Positions 17,400 through 25,612 of a stretch of 64,000 nt of DNA are shown here, in pieces. How positions within the stretch are numbered: position 1 is the first letter of the stretch; each line of letters opens with the position of its first letter. Made by a program: the position numbers and the translations under genes. The notes under the pieces are model-generated. The model searched no databases. It had not been told where the DNA came from and saw only the letters and a program-made list of their open reading frames with translations. The stretch is from RGZA01 sp041917755 (lineage in GTDB: Bacteria > Pseudomonadota > Alphaproteobacteria > UBA9219 > RGZA01), in the NCBI GenBank assembly GCA_041917755.1, contig JAYRWY010000017.1:1-64000 (forward strand), written 5' to 3'.

Positions 17400-19319
17400 A
17401 TGACCACCCCTAATTCCAGTATCCAGAAGCTGTTTATGTTGACCCGTTTTATCTTCTCACTGTTGTGCATTCTTGCCGCTGGCATGGCGAGTGCCGCGCC
17501 ACGTAATACCGCCATGCCACAAGATCTGACCTATCAGAATGAAGATACCGCTCAGAATGATGAGGGCGAAGGCGAGGGAGAAGATGAAGCAGATCTGGCT
17601 GTACCACCGCCTGTCATGCGCACCGCGCCTGCTGTTATCATGACGGGACCGATGGGAAGTTCACCATTAGCTACGCCACCTGTGCAGCGTGCGCCAGCTT
17701 ATGATGCACCAGTATATAATCCACCAAGTTATTCTTCAGGCGTGCAGGCCATGCCGATGCCAGCGCCGGTGGTGATTGCACCGCCAAGCCGTGAACCGGT
17801 GGTAGAACAAAACCAGTTGGCTGCGCCCGTGCTGACCTATTACGGAATTTTAGATGAACGCAGCGGTAGCTTGCCGATGGATGCGTGGAAATCATTGACC
17901 TATGCTGAAGCGGTTGGCGCGTTGACCTCCGCATCGCAGCGTGTGTCATCGGGTAATGGCAATGGCGTGCTGAATGAATTATTGCGTGCGGCTGCGCTCA
18001 GCCGCACTTATGAACCAAGTGGCACACCGGAGCTGGCCATATCGTTCTTTAATGCCCGTATCATGGCCGCGCAAGCAACCGGCGACCGTGATGGCGCATT
18101 GGCATTGCTGCGCACGCAGCCCGGCACATTCAAGCTGCAAGACTGGCAAAGCTTTATTGAAAACGAAGTACGTCAACGCCGCTTTGCCGATGTGTGCGCG
18201 ATTTCATCGGATAAACTGGCGCAGGATACCAGTGCCTTTGCCCAGAAGATGAGTATTTTGTGTGATATCAAGGGCGGGAAAAATGATACCGCGCGGTTGC
18301 ATCTTGATTTGCTGCGCGAAGCCAATGATGGCGATACGCTCTTTCTGGAATTGGCTGAACGCGCATTAAACCCGAATGTGACGCCCAAGAGCAAACAGCC
18401 ATTGAAGCTGGAAAATTTATCAACACTTCATGTGGCGGCATTAAGTCTGGGCAGGCCCAAATTAAAGCCCGAGCAAATCGACCGCTTGATGAGCCCCGCG
18501 CAGCCCTTATTGCTGGATGTAGCCATGAGCGATGCGCAGCGATTGAAATACGCCGAACAATTTGCGCGAAGCAATCAAATTTCAGCGCAGGATTATCAAG
18601 GCATTTTGGCATCGGTGAAATTTCCGCCCAAATCGATTGAACAATTCCGTGCCAACCCTGCAAGTCTGCTCACTGTGCCGGAAAAAGAATGGCCGGCATC
18701 CTTGCGCCGTGCGGCGGCGCTGCGCGCCATCCACGATGAAGATAATGCAGGCCAGAAGGCGCATATTATCACCGCCGCCATGGCCGGATTGAGCAATGCG
18801 GATTTACTCGGCCCGCTCGGCGATAGTTTATTGGCTGAAACACATGGCATGACCGCCCTGCCGGATAATGTGGCAGCAGCGCCCGCCATGGCACGCTTAT
18901 TATTATTGCGCGGAAATGGCGAAGCAGCCAATTGGTGGCGATTGGCGAGTGCCGCGCCCGCCAACCGCGATGCGTTATTGCCGCTCTTCCCGCTGGCGCT
19001 GCTGCGCGGTGTGCTTAGTGATGATGACCGTAATGTGTGGTTTGAACGTTATGGCCGCACGCAGCTTTTTTCGGTTGAGAAGAAAAATTTCAATCTGGCG
19101 ATGGTCAAAATACTGGGTGTGATGTTGCCGAGTAATGAAGATAGTCAGCTAGCTGCACAAAATGTATTCCCCGCCACCGGTCCCAATGATAAACGCATGG
19201 ATGTGCTATTGAACAACGTGGCACAAGGCACAAGTGACGCGGTGCTGCGCGCATTATTGGCGCTTAAAGCCATGCGCCAGAACGCGCTGGCCGAAAAACT
19301 CGCGCTGTATAATTTGTAA
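17400..19319 (+). CDS. Large hypothetical exported protein
   Basis: A 639-residue protein of unknown function. The N-terminus has a signal peptide: a hydrophobic core in FIFSLLCILAAG, then a likely cleavage site after MASA. Residues 35-150 are low complexity, acidic at first and then rich in Pro, Ala, Val and Met, like a periplasmic linker. From about residue 150 the protein is helical with repeated Ala/Leu-rich pairs, suggestive of a solenoid of TPR-like repeats. An internal ATG at 17436 would trim 12 residues and leave a more standard signal peptide. It is transcribed alone, divergent from aroK. Confidence 0.65.
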   Translation: MTTPNSSIQKLFMLTRFIFSLLCILAAGMASAAPRNTAMPQDLTYQNEDTAQNDEGEGEGEDEADLAVPPPVMRTAPAVIMTGPMGSSPLATPPVQRAPAYDAPVYNPPSYSSGVQAMPMPAPVVIAPPSREPVVEQNQLAAPVLTYYGILDERSGSLPMDAWKSLTYAEAVGALTSASQRVSSGNGNGVLNELLRAAALSRTYEPSGTPELAISFFNARIMAAQATGDRDGALALLRTQPGTFKLQDWQSFIENEVRQRRFADVCAISSDKLAQDTSAFAQKMSILCDIKGGKNDTARLHLDLLREANDGDTLFLELAERALNPNVTPKSKQPLKLENLSTLHVAALSLGRPKLKPEQIDRLMSPAQPLLLDVAMSDAQRLKYAEQFARSNQISAQDYQGILASVKFPPKSIEQFRANPASLLTVPEKEWPASLRRAAALRAIHDEDNAGQKAHIITAAMAGLSNADLLGPLGDSLLAETHGMTALPDNVAAAPAMARLLLLRGNGEAANWWRLASAAPANRDALLPLFPLALLRGVLSDDDRNVWFERYGRTQLFSVEKKNFNLAMVKILGVMLPSNEDSQLAAQNVFPATGPNDKRMDVLLNNVAQGTSDAVLRALLALKAMRQNALAEKLALYNL

Positions 19320-19337
19320 AACTTATCATCTTTAGGA

Positions 19338-20114
19338 TTATTTTTTCCGGTCTTCTTCGGATAGTAATAAATCCGCCCATTGTGGCCATGTTTTATAAGC
19401 AATATGCGTATGGCTGCCGATATGCGCCATGCGATATCCGTATTCGGCGAATAATTTTTCCAGCATGGCTTTTGGATAAAACGATACATGCCCCACGCGC
19501 GGATTGACATACCACCATTTGGTTTTTTGTACCTCGATATCATCGGGTAACACTTCGGTCGTTATAAAAATCAAGCCATCATCGGGGTTGGTAAAGCTGA
19601 CCAAATCTTTCACCATCGCTTTGGGATCTATCGCGTGTTCAAGGACCTCCACGCAGCTGACCACGTGGAATGTTCCATCTGGGCGTTTGGCGTTTTGTGC
19701 AAAGGGATCGAAGGTGTGTGAACGCTTTGCGCCAAAGGCACCCACCAGTGCCGATTGCAAGCCGATGCCGCCGCCGTAATCCAGAAATTCCAGTTGTTTG
19801 AAATGATCAAAAAACGCCAGATAAAACAGATTGCAGATTTTACCGGCACGCGAGCCGTTATAGGTGCCATCCACACGCGGATAATCTTTGTTGTAAATGA
19901 GAGCGGCGAATAAATTATCCTTGCCCCAATCATCCATCAATGTGGTGAAGATAAACCCGCACGATGTGCAGCGAAAATAAGGAACCTGCAAGCCGTTGGG
20001 CGGCAGCGGCATATGGTAATAACCCATATGGATGTTGGCATTGTTATGAAAATCGCAGCTATCGAACAGCACGCTGGGGGCGTTGCAACATTTACATGCC
20101 GGGGCTGCTGTCAT
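19338..20114 (-). CDS. Class I methyltransferase with N-terminal zinc-ribbon-like motif
   Basis: A 258-residue protein. The N-terminus has a Cys4-type pattern, CKCC near residue 7 and CTSC near residue 49, like the zinc-binding head of some sugar methyltransferases. The Methyltransf_23-like domain has the SAM loop FLDYGGGIGLQSALVG and the post-loop signature VVSCVEVLEHAIDP. The C-terminal part resembles methyltransferases acting on sugars or long-chain substrates (HVSFYPKAMLEKLF). The start overlaps the rsmD stop in an ATGA, so translation is coupled. It is the last gene of the rluB-like/rsmD operon. The substrate is unknown. Confidence 0.78.
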   Translation of the reverse strand: MTAAPACKCCNAPSVLFDSCDFHNNANIHMGYYHMPLPPNGLQVPYFRCTSCGFIFTTLMDDWGKDNLFAALIYNKDYPRVDGTYNGSRAGKICNLFYLAFFDHFKQLEFLDYGGGIGLQSALVGAFGAKRSHTFDPFAQNAKRPDGTFHVVSCVEVLEHAIDPKAMVKDLVSFTNPDDGLIFITTEVLPDDIEVQKTKWWYVNPRVGHVSFYPKAMLEKLFAEYGYRMAHIGSHTHIAYKTWPQWADLLLSEEDRKK

Positions 20115-20677
20115 GGCTTGGTTCCATAGGTGTAAAAGCGGACAAGAGCAATACCATAACCCCGTTCATCGAGTTTTTCAAATGATGCAGGAAGCTCCAA
20201 TGTTTCATCGCGCGCGGTTTCTACCATGATGACGGTGTTGGTTTTTAAAATGCCCTGGCGTTCAAAATGCAGCAGAGCTTTTTGCGGGATGCCCTTATTA
20301 TAAGGCGGGTCCATCATGATTAAATCAAATTGCGGGGTGGTGATGCCAAGTTTATGCGCTTCGCTGTTTATCAAGGTGCAACGTTCCGCGCATTTGAATT
20401 TGGCGATATTGGCTTTGGTGAGTTTCAAAGACTCTTTGGAACTATCGACAAAGGTCACATGTTTGACGCCGCGTGATAATGCTTCCAGACCCAGCGCACC
20501 GGTGCCGCAGCACACATCCATCACATGCGAGGTTGGCAGCAGCGGATGCACTGGCCAGCTGCGATGTTCCAGTATATTGAATACAGCGCCACGCGTTTTA
20601 TCGGATGTCGGGCGCACGGTTTCATCGGGCGGTGTTTCCAAGCTGCGGCCACGAAATTCACCTGAGATGATACGCAT
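20111..20677 (-). CDS. rsmD: 16S rRNA (guanine(966)-N2)-methyltransferase
   Basis: RsmD methylates G966 of 16S rRNA in the 30S subunit. The 188-residue protein opens with MRIISGEFRGRSLETP, typical of the family. It has TVRPTSDKTRGAVFNIL, the SAM-binding VMDVCCGTGALGLEALSRG, and the catalytic LIMMDPPYNKG. Its start overlaps the stop of the pseudouridine synthase in a TAATG, and its stop overlaps the next methyltransferase, so all three genes form one translationally coupled unit. Confidence 0.95.
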   Translation of the reverse strand: MRIISGEFRGRSLETPPDETVRPTSDKTRGAVFNILEHRSWPVHPLLPTSHVMDVCCGTGALGLEALSRGVKHVTFVDSSKESLKLTKANIAKFKCAERCTLINSEAHKLGITTPQFDLIMMDPPYNKGIPQKALLHFERQGILKTNTVIMVETARDETLELPASFEKLDERGYGIALVRFYTYGTKP

Positions 20678-21495
20678 TATTTGCTTCGCCCTGCTTCGTT
20701 GAAATACCCTTCTAAATGCTCACGCAATACGCGCTGCGGGATTTCTTCCACTTCGTTTTTTTCCAAACGGCCCAATTGGAATGGTCCGAAGGATACGCGT
20801 AGCAAGCGGTTCACCTCATAACCCAGATGCTCCATGATTTTGCGGATTTCGCGGTTTTTGCCTTCTTTGAGCTCCATGGTGACCCATGCATTGCTGCCTT
20901 TGATGGTGTCTAGCTCGGCTTTGATGGGGCCGTATTGTACGCCGTCCACGCGGATGCCATCGGCCAATGATTTCAACTCATCCTCATCAATTTCTTTGTG
21001 ACGAAGATGCACGCGCACACGGTAACAGCGTGACCACCCTTCGGATGGCTTTTCCAGATAACGTGCAAGGCCACCATCATTAGTGAGCAGCAATAAGCCC
21101 TCGCTGTTTAAATCGAGACGGCCCACGCTGACCACGCGCGGTAATTCATCGGGCAAATATTCAAAGACAGTGGGGCGGCCTTGCGGATCCTTGGCGGTGG
21201 TAATGAGGCCAGCGGGTTTATAGTATCGCCACAGGCGCGGTGCATCTTTACTTGGGATAGGTTTACCATCCACGACAATTTTTTGGTGGTCTTCGACATT
21301 GAGGGCGGGGGTGGTAATTTTCTTGCCATCGACGCTGACGCGGCCAGCTTCAATCCAGCGCTCGGCATCACGGCGTGAGCATAGCCCCGCGCGTGCCAGA
21401 ACTTTTGCAAGTCGTTCACCCTTAAAGGTTTTTTCTTGGCGCGATGCGTCTGCGCTGCGCGCAACCCGCCCTGCTGGTTTATCTTCTTTTTTCAT
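20677..21495 (-). CDS. rRNA pseudouridine synthase, RluB/RsuA family
   Basis: This enzyme isomerises uridine to pseudouridine in rRNA. The 272-residue protein has an N-terminal S4 RNA-binding domain (about 25-85: RLAKVLARAGLCSRRDAERW). The RsuA/RluB catalytic domain contains the conserved VVSVGRLDLNSEGLLLLTND with the catalytic Asp in GRLD. The ending EGKNREIRKIMEHLGYEV is characteristic. RluB (23S U2605) is the likely type, but RluE/RluF or RsuA cannot be excluded. The start at 21495 is chosen over an ATG at 21504; neither has a good ribosome binding site. The open frame up to 22143 lies antisense to tadA and ccmD and is not coding. Confidence 0.9.
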   Translation of the reverse strand: MKKEDKPAGRVARSADASRQEKTFKGERLAKVLARAGLCSRRDAERWIEAGRVSVDGKKITTPALNVEDHQKIVVDGKPIPSKDAPRLWRYYKPAGLITTAKDPQGRPTVFEYLPDELPRVVSVGRLDLNSEGLLLLTNDGGLARYLEKPSEGWSRCYRVRVHLRHKEIDEDELKSLADGIRVDGVQYGPIKAELDTIKGSNAWVTMELKEGKNREIRKIMEHLGYEVNRLLRVSFGPFQLGRLEKNEVEEIPQRVLREHLEGYFNEAGRSK

Positions 21496-21519
21496 GGCAG
21501 GCATGTTAGAGGAGGGTTT

Positions 21520-21990
21520 ATGCCAGATAAACAAGAAACTACACAAATTTCCTTTATGGCGCTGGCCATGGAACAAGCCCGTGCAGCCGCCGAGCGCGGC
21601 GAAGTGCCCGTTGGCGCGGTCGTGGTGGATAGTAAAGGCAACGTATTGGCGGCAACGGGAAACCGTGTGGAAGAACGCGACGACCCCACCGCGCATGCGG
21701 AGGTATTGGCTTTGCGTGAAGCTGCGATGAAGCGCGGGGAGCCGCGCCTGCCGGATTGTGATGTATATGTGACCCTTGAGCCCTGCGCAATGTGCGCGGC
21801 TGCCATCAGTTTTGCCAGGGTCAGGCGCCTTTATTTTGCGGCCTATGATGCCAAGGGCGGCGCGGTAGACCATGGGCCTAAATTTTATCGCCAGGCAACC
21901 TGCCACCATGCGCCCGATGTCTATGGCGGAATGATGGAACAGGAAGGCCGCGAAATCTTGCAAGAGTTTTTCAAAGGACTTAGAGTCTGA
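21520..21990 (+). CDS. tadA: tRNA-specific adenosine deaminase
   Basis: TadA deaminates adenosine 34 of tRNA-Arg(ACG) to inosine. The 156-residue protein has the cytidine/deoxycytidylate deaminase fold with zinc ligands in TAHAEVLAL (His59, proton shuttle Glu61) and EPCAMC (Cys89, Cys92). The ATG at 21520 follows GGAGGG at six bases. An upstream ATG at 21436 lies inside the divergent pseudouridine synthase and is not used. The next gene, ccmD, starts 2 bp after the stop, so tadA leads the ccm genes in a tight operon. Confidence 0.95.
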   Translation: MPDKQETTQISFMALAMEQARAAAERGEVPVGAVVVDSKGNVLAATGNRVEERDDPTAHAEVLALREAAMKRGEPRLPDCDVYVTLEPCAMCAAAISFARVRRLYFAAYDAKGGAVDHGPKFYRQATCHHAPDVYGGMMEQEGREILQEFFKGLRV

Positions 21991-21992
21991 CC

Positions 21993-22130
21993 ATGAATTT
22001 TGATTTTGAAAATCCGCACACGCTGTTTGTCGTTGCTGCTTATGCTGTGGCGGCGATCGGGTATGGCGCATTAATTGTGCACACCGTGTTGAGTGCACAT
22101 GCGGCTCACACATTGGGTAAGCGCCCATGA
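21993..22130 (+). CDS. ccmD: Heme exporter protein CcmD (small)
   Basis: A 45-residue protein with one membrane helix from about residue 10 to 35 (TLFVVAAYAVAAIGYGALIV). Size, the N-terminal His followed by a hydrophobic helix with AAYAV, and a basic tail match CcmD. CcmD stabilises the heme-handling complex CcmABC and helps to release holo-CcmE. It starts 2 bp after tadA and overlaps ccmE in an ATGA. CcmD is usually encoded after ccmC, but here it sits with ccmE and ccmC is 28 kb away. The assignment rests mainly on size, topology and context. Confidence 0.75.
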   Translation: MNFDFENPHTLFVVAAYAVAAIGYGALIVHTVLSAHAAHTLGKRP

Positions 22131-22603
22131 CCATGAAACCCAACTGGCAGGCGCGCCATACCCGTTTGACTGTTATCCTTGGCGTGGTGGCGGGTGTTAG
22201 CTTGGCAGTGGGGCTTGCCTTGATGGGATTATCCCAGAACGTGACGTATTTTTATGCGCCGGCCGATGTACTTGCGCAGCAAGACAAATTATTGAAAGAA
22301 CAAAAAACCATTCGCATCGGCGGATTGGTGGAAGCGGGAAGCATCCAGCATGTGGATGGCAAGCCGCTCGAGATTACGTTTGTGGTAACCGATTTAAAAG
22401 ATACTTTGCGCGTGAATTATACCGGCATTGTCCCCGATTTATTTCGTGACGGGCAAGGTGTGGTGGCCGAAGGTAAACTGAGCGCAGCAGGTCAATTCAC
22501 CGCGCAGACACTTCTGGCCAAGCATGATGAAAAATATATGCCGCCGCAGGTAGCCAAAGCATTGGAAAAGAATAACCCTAATAAAAAAGGCGCTAAACCA
22601 TGA
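22127..22603 (+). CDS. ccmE: Cytochrome c maturation heme chaperone
   Basis: CcmE binds heme covalently in the periplasm and passes it to the heme lyase CcmF/CcmH. The 158-residue protein has an N-terminal membrane anchor (about 15-37) and an OB-fold domain. The heme-binding motif is HDEKY, with His133 as the covalent ligand and Tyr137 as the axial ligand. The start overlaps the ccmD stop; a second ATG lies two codons on. The stop overlaps the ccmG start. ccmF, often the next gene, is missing here. Confidence 0.95.
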   Translation: MTMKPNWQARHTRLTVILGVVAGVSLAVGLALMGLSQNVTYFYAPADVLAQQDKLLKEQKTIRIGGLVEAGSIQHVDGKPLEITFVVTDLKDTLRVNYTGIVPDLFRDGQGVVAEGKLSAAGQFTAQTLLAKHDEKYMPPQVAKALEKNNPNKKGAKP

Positions 22604-23157
22604 ATGTAAAGTCGCTGCTTTATATCATCCCGACCATTTTATTTGCCGGATTTATGTGGATGGCCGTGGGCGGTCTTGGACAGGATAAGCAAGGCCAATC
22701 CGTTGTGTCGTCTACCGGAAAATCCATGCCCTATATCAGTTTGCCGATGTTGGACAGTAAGCAGATTTTCACTGTGAGCAGCGTGAAGGGCAAAAAAATA
22801 ATCGTGAATTTTTTTGCATCATGGTGTGTACCGTGTGTAGCAGAGCATGAATTTTTAAAAGCATTACATGATGGCCTGTCCATTCCCATCATCGGCATCG
22901 TGTATAAGGACAAAGATGCGGCGATTAAAAAATATCTTAAAGCCCATGGTAACCCGTTTGCCGGAGTGGCCCTTGACCGAGATGGCCGCGCGGCCATTGA
23001 TTGGGGCGTGACGGGCGTGCCTGAGACTTTTTTGATTGATGAGGATGGAACCATTCTGGCCCATTCGTCGGGCCCCTTGAGCATCGAGGTGTGGAATAAA
23101 CTCTTCAAGCCACATGTGACCGGCAATGTTGTGGGCGGTGTGACCAACGAAAAATGA
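22600..23157 (+). CDS. ccmG: Thiol:disulfide interchange protein CcmG/DsbE
   Basis: CcmG is a membrane-tethered periplasmic thioredoxin that keeps apocytochrome c cysteines reduced. The 185-residue protein has an N-terminal anchor (about 5-24) and a thioredoxin domain with FFASWCVPC, active cysteines 76 and 79. The cis-Pro region is GVPETFLID and the GVALDRDG insert is typical. It overlaps ccmE upstream and ccmH downstream by four bases each, so the set is translationally coupled. Soluble TlpA relatives share the fold, but the context points to CcmG. Confidence 0.94.
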   Translation: MNVKSLLYIIPTILFAGFMWMAVGGLGQDKQGQSVVSSTGKSMPYISLPMLDSKQIFTVSSVKGKKIIVNFFASWCVPCVAEHEFLKALHDGLSIPIIGIVYKDKDAAIKKYLKAHGNPFAGVALDRDGRAAIDWGVTGVPETFLIDEDGTILAHSSGPLSIEVWNKLFKPHVTGNVVGGVTNEK

Positions 23158-23570
23158 TGCAGCCCTTTAAGAAGTTTATCTGGGTATTGGTGTTGGGCCT
23201 GACCATCTCGGGGTCTGCCCTTGCTATGGATGCGGGTGAACAATTGGCCGACCCCAAGCTGGAGGCGCGAGCCGTTGCGCTGGGGGCGCTGCTTCGTTGT
23301 GTGGTGTGCCAATCGGAATCCATCAATGACTCCCCGGCCGGAATTGCCAAAGATTTACGCACATTGGTTCGCGAGAAGGTCAAGGCAGGGCAAACCGATG
23401 AACAGATTTTAGAATTTGTGCATGCCCGATATGGGGATTATGTCTTGCTCAATCCGCCGGTTAAGGATGGAACTATCGCCCTTTGGTTGGGGCCTTGGGT
23501 GTTTTTGGGCATTGGATTTGCCCTGTTTGCCTTGTTTATCTTGAACAATAAGGGTTGGACCAAAGATTAA
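23154..23570 (+). CDS. ccmH: Cytochrome c-type biogenesis protein CcmH
   Basis: CcmH reduces or binds apocytochrome thiols during heme attachment. The 138-residue protein has a signal peptide (cleavage near ALAM), then the signature LRCVVCQSESINDS with Cys49 and Cys52, and one C-terminal membrane helix (about 110-130). The size matches the short CcmH; the C-terminal TPR module (CcmI) of fused forms is absent and no separate ccmI follows. It ends the tadA-ccmDEGH operon. A 398-bp gap without genes comes next. Confidence 0.95.
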   Translation: MMQPFKKFIWVLVLGLTISGSALAMDAGEQLADPKLEARAVALGALLRCVVCQSESINDSPAGIAKDLRTLVREKVKAGQTDEQILEFVHARYGDYVLLNPPVKDGTIALWLGPWVFLGIGFALFALFILNNKGWTKD

Positions 23571-23968
23571 TTTTTACCTTTGGAAACCAAGAATCGACCA
23601 AAAACCGTGCCAGATCAGGCAAAATACCCAAAAACATGATTAAAATGGATTTTGATGGGGTAAAAAGTGGCTATGTAGAGTGAAAATAGCCAGTTAAGGT
23701 TGTAAAAACAGCCATTCATGCCTGAAATATGGCTTCAACTGGTCAAAAACATCCGTTTCATGACCTGAAACTTGCCGAAATAAAGAAAAAGTCAAAATTA
23801 ACCCTTAAAACCTTGCGTTTATGGGGTTTTGGCTTATTGTGCCTTTCTCGATTAATTGTGCATAAAACATAGTCTGTTCGCCCGATTGAGTTGAGGCGTA
23901 AGACATTTAAGTCTTTGAAACTTATAGAGATATTGGATATCTCGTTTAACATTAGGGTGTTGATAACT
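23571..23968. other. Non-coding gap after ccmH
   Basis: About 400 AT-rich bases without a credible gene. TGGCTAT at 23668-23674 and ATAGCCA at 23686-23692 could form a hairpin around 11 bases, but no T-run follows, so it is a poor terminator. Short related stretches (GGCT, CCAGTT/AACTGG) recur nearby. The region must hold the promoter of the next gene. I see no clear -35/-10 pair. Confidence 0.4.
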
Positions 23969-25018
23969 ATGGCCCTCGCGAAAAAGAAACCTGCAGCAAA
24001 AGCTGCACCAAAAAAGCCTGCCGCAAAAATGGCACCTAAGGTTGTGGCCAAAGCCAAGCCTGTACTCAAGCCTGTTGCAAAAGTAGCCGCCAAGCCACCC
24101 GTCAAGGTTGTGCCAGCTGCTGCTCCAAAGAACGCCGTGTCCAAGAATACGGTTGTGGCCGGTGGCCGTACCATCGTTAAGCCTGTTCTGCCGGTGAACA
24201 AGGAAAAAGAAAACGCGCTACGTGAAGCGGCCAAGATTGCAGAAAGCCTGTCGACCAGAGTTGACAAGCCCATTACCTCGGTTGAGCGCAAAAAAGATTT
24301 AGCGCCCATCGACCCCAAGGAAGCGGCCAAGGCCATCAAGCAAATTAAGGCATCATTCTTCTCATCCCTTGGCGGCGGTACAACCTCTGCGCCAACCACG
24401 GTGACCAGCTCGGCCAATTCACCATTCCCGCCACGTATTCAGGCATTAGTCGACAAACAAGAAATTGTTGACCTGATGTATTCCTATGCGCGCGGTGTGG
24501 ATCGCTCAGAAGAAAATCTGTTGCGCTCGGTATTCCACCCGGATGCCTCGGTTGATTTTGGACCCGGTATTTTCCAGGGCAGCGTTTCCGAGTTTATTGC
24601 ATGGGCATTGGATGTACGTGGCCATATGAAGGCTACCCACCATATGATTGCCAATGTTCGCGTGGATTTGCGCGGCGATGTGGCCCTGTGCGAAAGCTAT
24701 TTCATGACGTGGCACCGCCTTGATAAATCAACCGGTAAGGAAGATTTCTTTGTAGGCGGCCGTTACCTCGATAAGCTGGAACGTCGCCCAGGTGGCGCAT
24801 CTGGCGTATGGAAGATTGCGCACCGCAAGCAAGTGAAGGATTGGACCCGTACCACCCCTGTGGCGGAGTTGTTCTATCACCTTAACCCGGATGCATTATG
24901 GGCGCACCATAGCCGCAACGACTTGTCCTATAACATTGAAAACTTCCCAACAGGAAACAATGCAAAGGCACCTGCGTTCCTTGGCAAGCGTTATGATGCC
25001 AAGAGCATGAAAGTTTAA
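23969..25018 (+). CDS. NTF2/SnoaL-like domain protein with histone-H1-like N-terminal tail
   Basis: A 349-residue protein of two unlike halves. Residues 1-75 are almost entirely Lys, Ala, Pro and Val (KKKPAAKAAPKKPAAK), like the DNA-compacting tails of bacterial H1-like proteins. From about residue 155 there is a SnoaL_4/NTF2-like cone fold. It has YARGVDRSEENLLRSVFHPD, a THHMIANV stretch and GGRYLDKLERR followed by WKIAHRKQVKDW, as in hydratase and dehydratase members of that superfamily. No signal peptide is present. The ATG at 23969 is preferred; a TTG at 23891 would add 26 residues of poorer coding character. The function is unknown; the tail may tether the domain to nucleic acid or another polyanion (inference). 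Confidence 0.7.
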   Translation: MALAKKKPAAKAAPKKPAAKMAPKVVAKAKPVLKPVAKVAAKPPVKVVPAAAPKNAVSKNTVVAGGRTIVKPVLPVNKEKENALREAAKIAESLSTRVDKPITSVERKKDLAPIDPKEAAKAIKQIKASFFSSLGGGTTSAPTTVTSSANSPFPPRIQALVDKQEIVDLMYSYARGVDRSEENLLRSVFHPDASVDFGPGIFQGSVSEFIAWALDVRGHMKATHHMIANVRVDLRGDVALCESYFMTWHRLDKSTGKEDFFVGGRYLDKLERRPGGASGVWKIAHRKQVKDWTRTTPVAELFYHLNPDALWAHHSRNDLSYNIENFPTGNNAKAPAFLGKRYDAKSMKV

Positions 25019-25073
25019 GACTTATTCTGCGACATAGGAGAGGCTTAACCTTCGGGGCAAAGCTTGCTATGAT

Positions 25074-25598
25074 ATGCGCATGAACAAGCTCTTTGATTTG
25101 CCGATTTTCCAACCACGGATTGTATTCCTGATTTCGCTTTTGGTGTCGATTGCGGCGCTGAGCGCGGCATTGATTGCGCAATTTGTGTTTGATTTAAAAC
25201 CCTGTATTTTGTGCCTGTATACCCGCATTCCTTATGTGGTGTTGATTATCCTGTCGGCGGTTGCGCTATTGCGCCCAGAAAAAGAATATAATCTGTTTTT
25301 AATCCTGATCTGGCTGGCTTATGCGGCGGCCTTTGCCATCGGGTTATTCCATATTGGTGTTGAACAGCATTGGTGGGAATTATCCGGCGGTTGCCCTGTA
25401 CAAAAATTGGGCGATAAATCCCCAGAGCAAGCCTTGGCCGAATTGCTGACCACGCCATTGGTGCCATGCGATAAGGTGGGCTGGAAAATTTTTGATGTGT
25501 CGGTGGTAATTTGGAATGCGGCGCTGGCACTGGGTATGAATGATTATCTGGTCTTGGCATGGGCCATTCATAACAAAAAGAAATCATTGCAGAAATAA
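25074..25598 (+). CDS. Disulfide bond formation protein B family
   Basis: DsbB-type membrane protein that reoxidises periplasmic DsbA and passes electrons to ubiquinone. The 174-residue protein has four membrane helices. The first cysteine pair is CILC (44, 47) at the end of helix 1, and the second consists of Cys107 in GGCPVQ and Cys132 in LVPCDKVGW in the second periplasmic loop, as the mechanism needs. Two ATGs (25074, 25080) are possible; neither has a clear ribosome binding site. It is followed by coq7, 14 bp downstream. Confidence 0.9.
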   Translation: MRMNKLFDLPIFQPRIVFLISLLVSIAALSAALIAQFVFDLKPCILCLYTRIPYVVLIILSAVALLRPEKEYNLFLILIWLAYAAAFAIGLFHIGVEQHWWELSGGCPVQKLGDKSPEQALAELLTTPLVPCDKVGWKIFDVSVVIWNAALALGMNDYLVLAWAIHNKKKSLQK

Positions 25599-25612
25599 GC
25601 ATAGGGCTCATC

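Noticed and set aside
21496..22143. Long reverse-strand N-terminal extension of the pseudouridine synthase
   Set aside because: It runs antisense through tadA and ccmD and has no family resemblance; the real start is near 21495.
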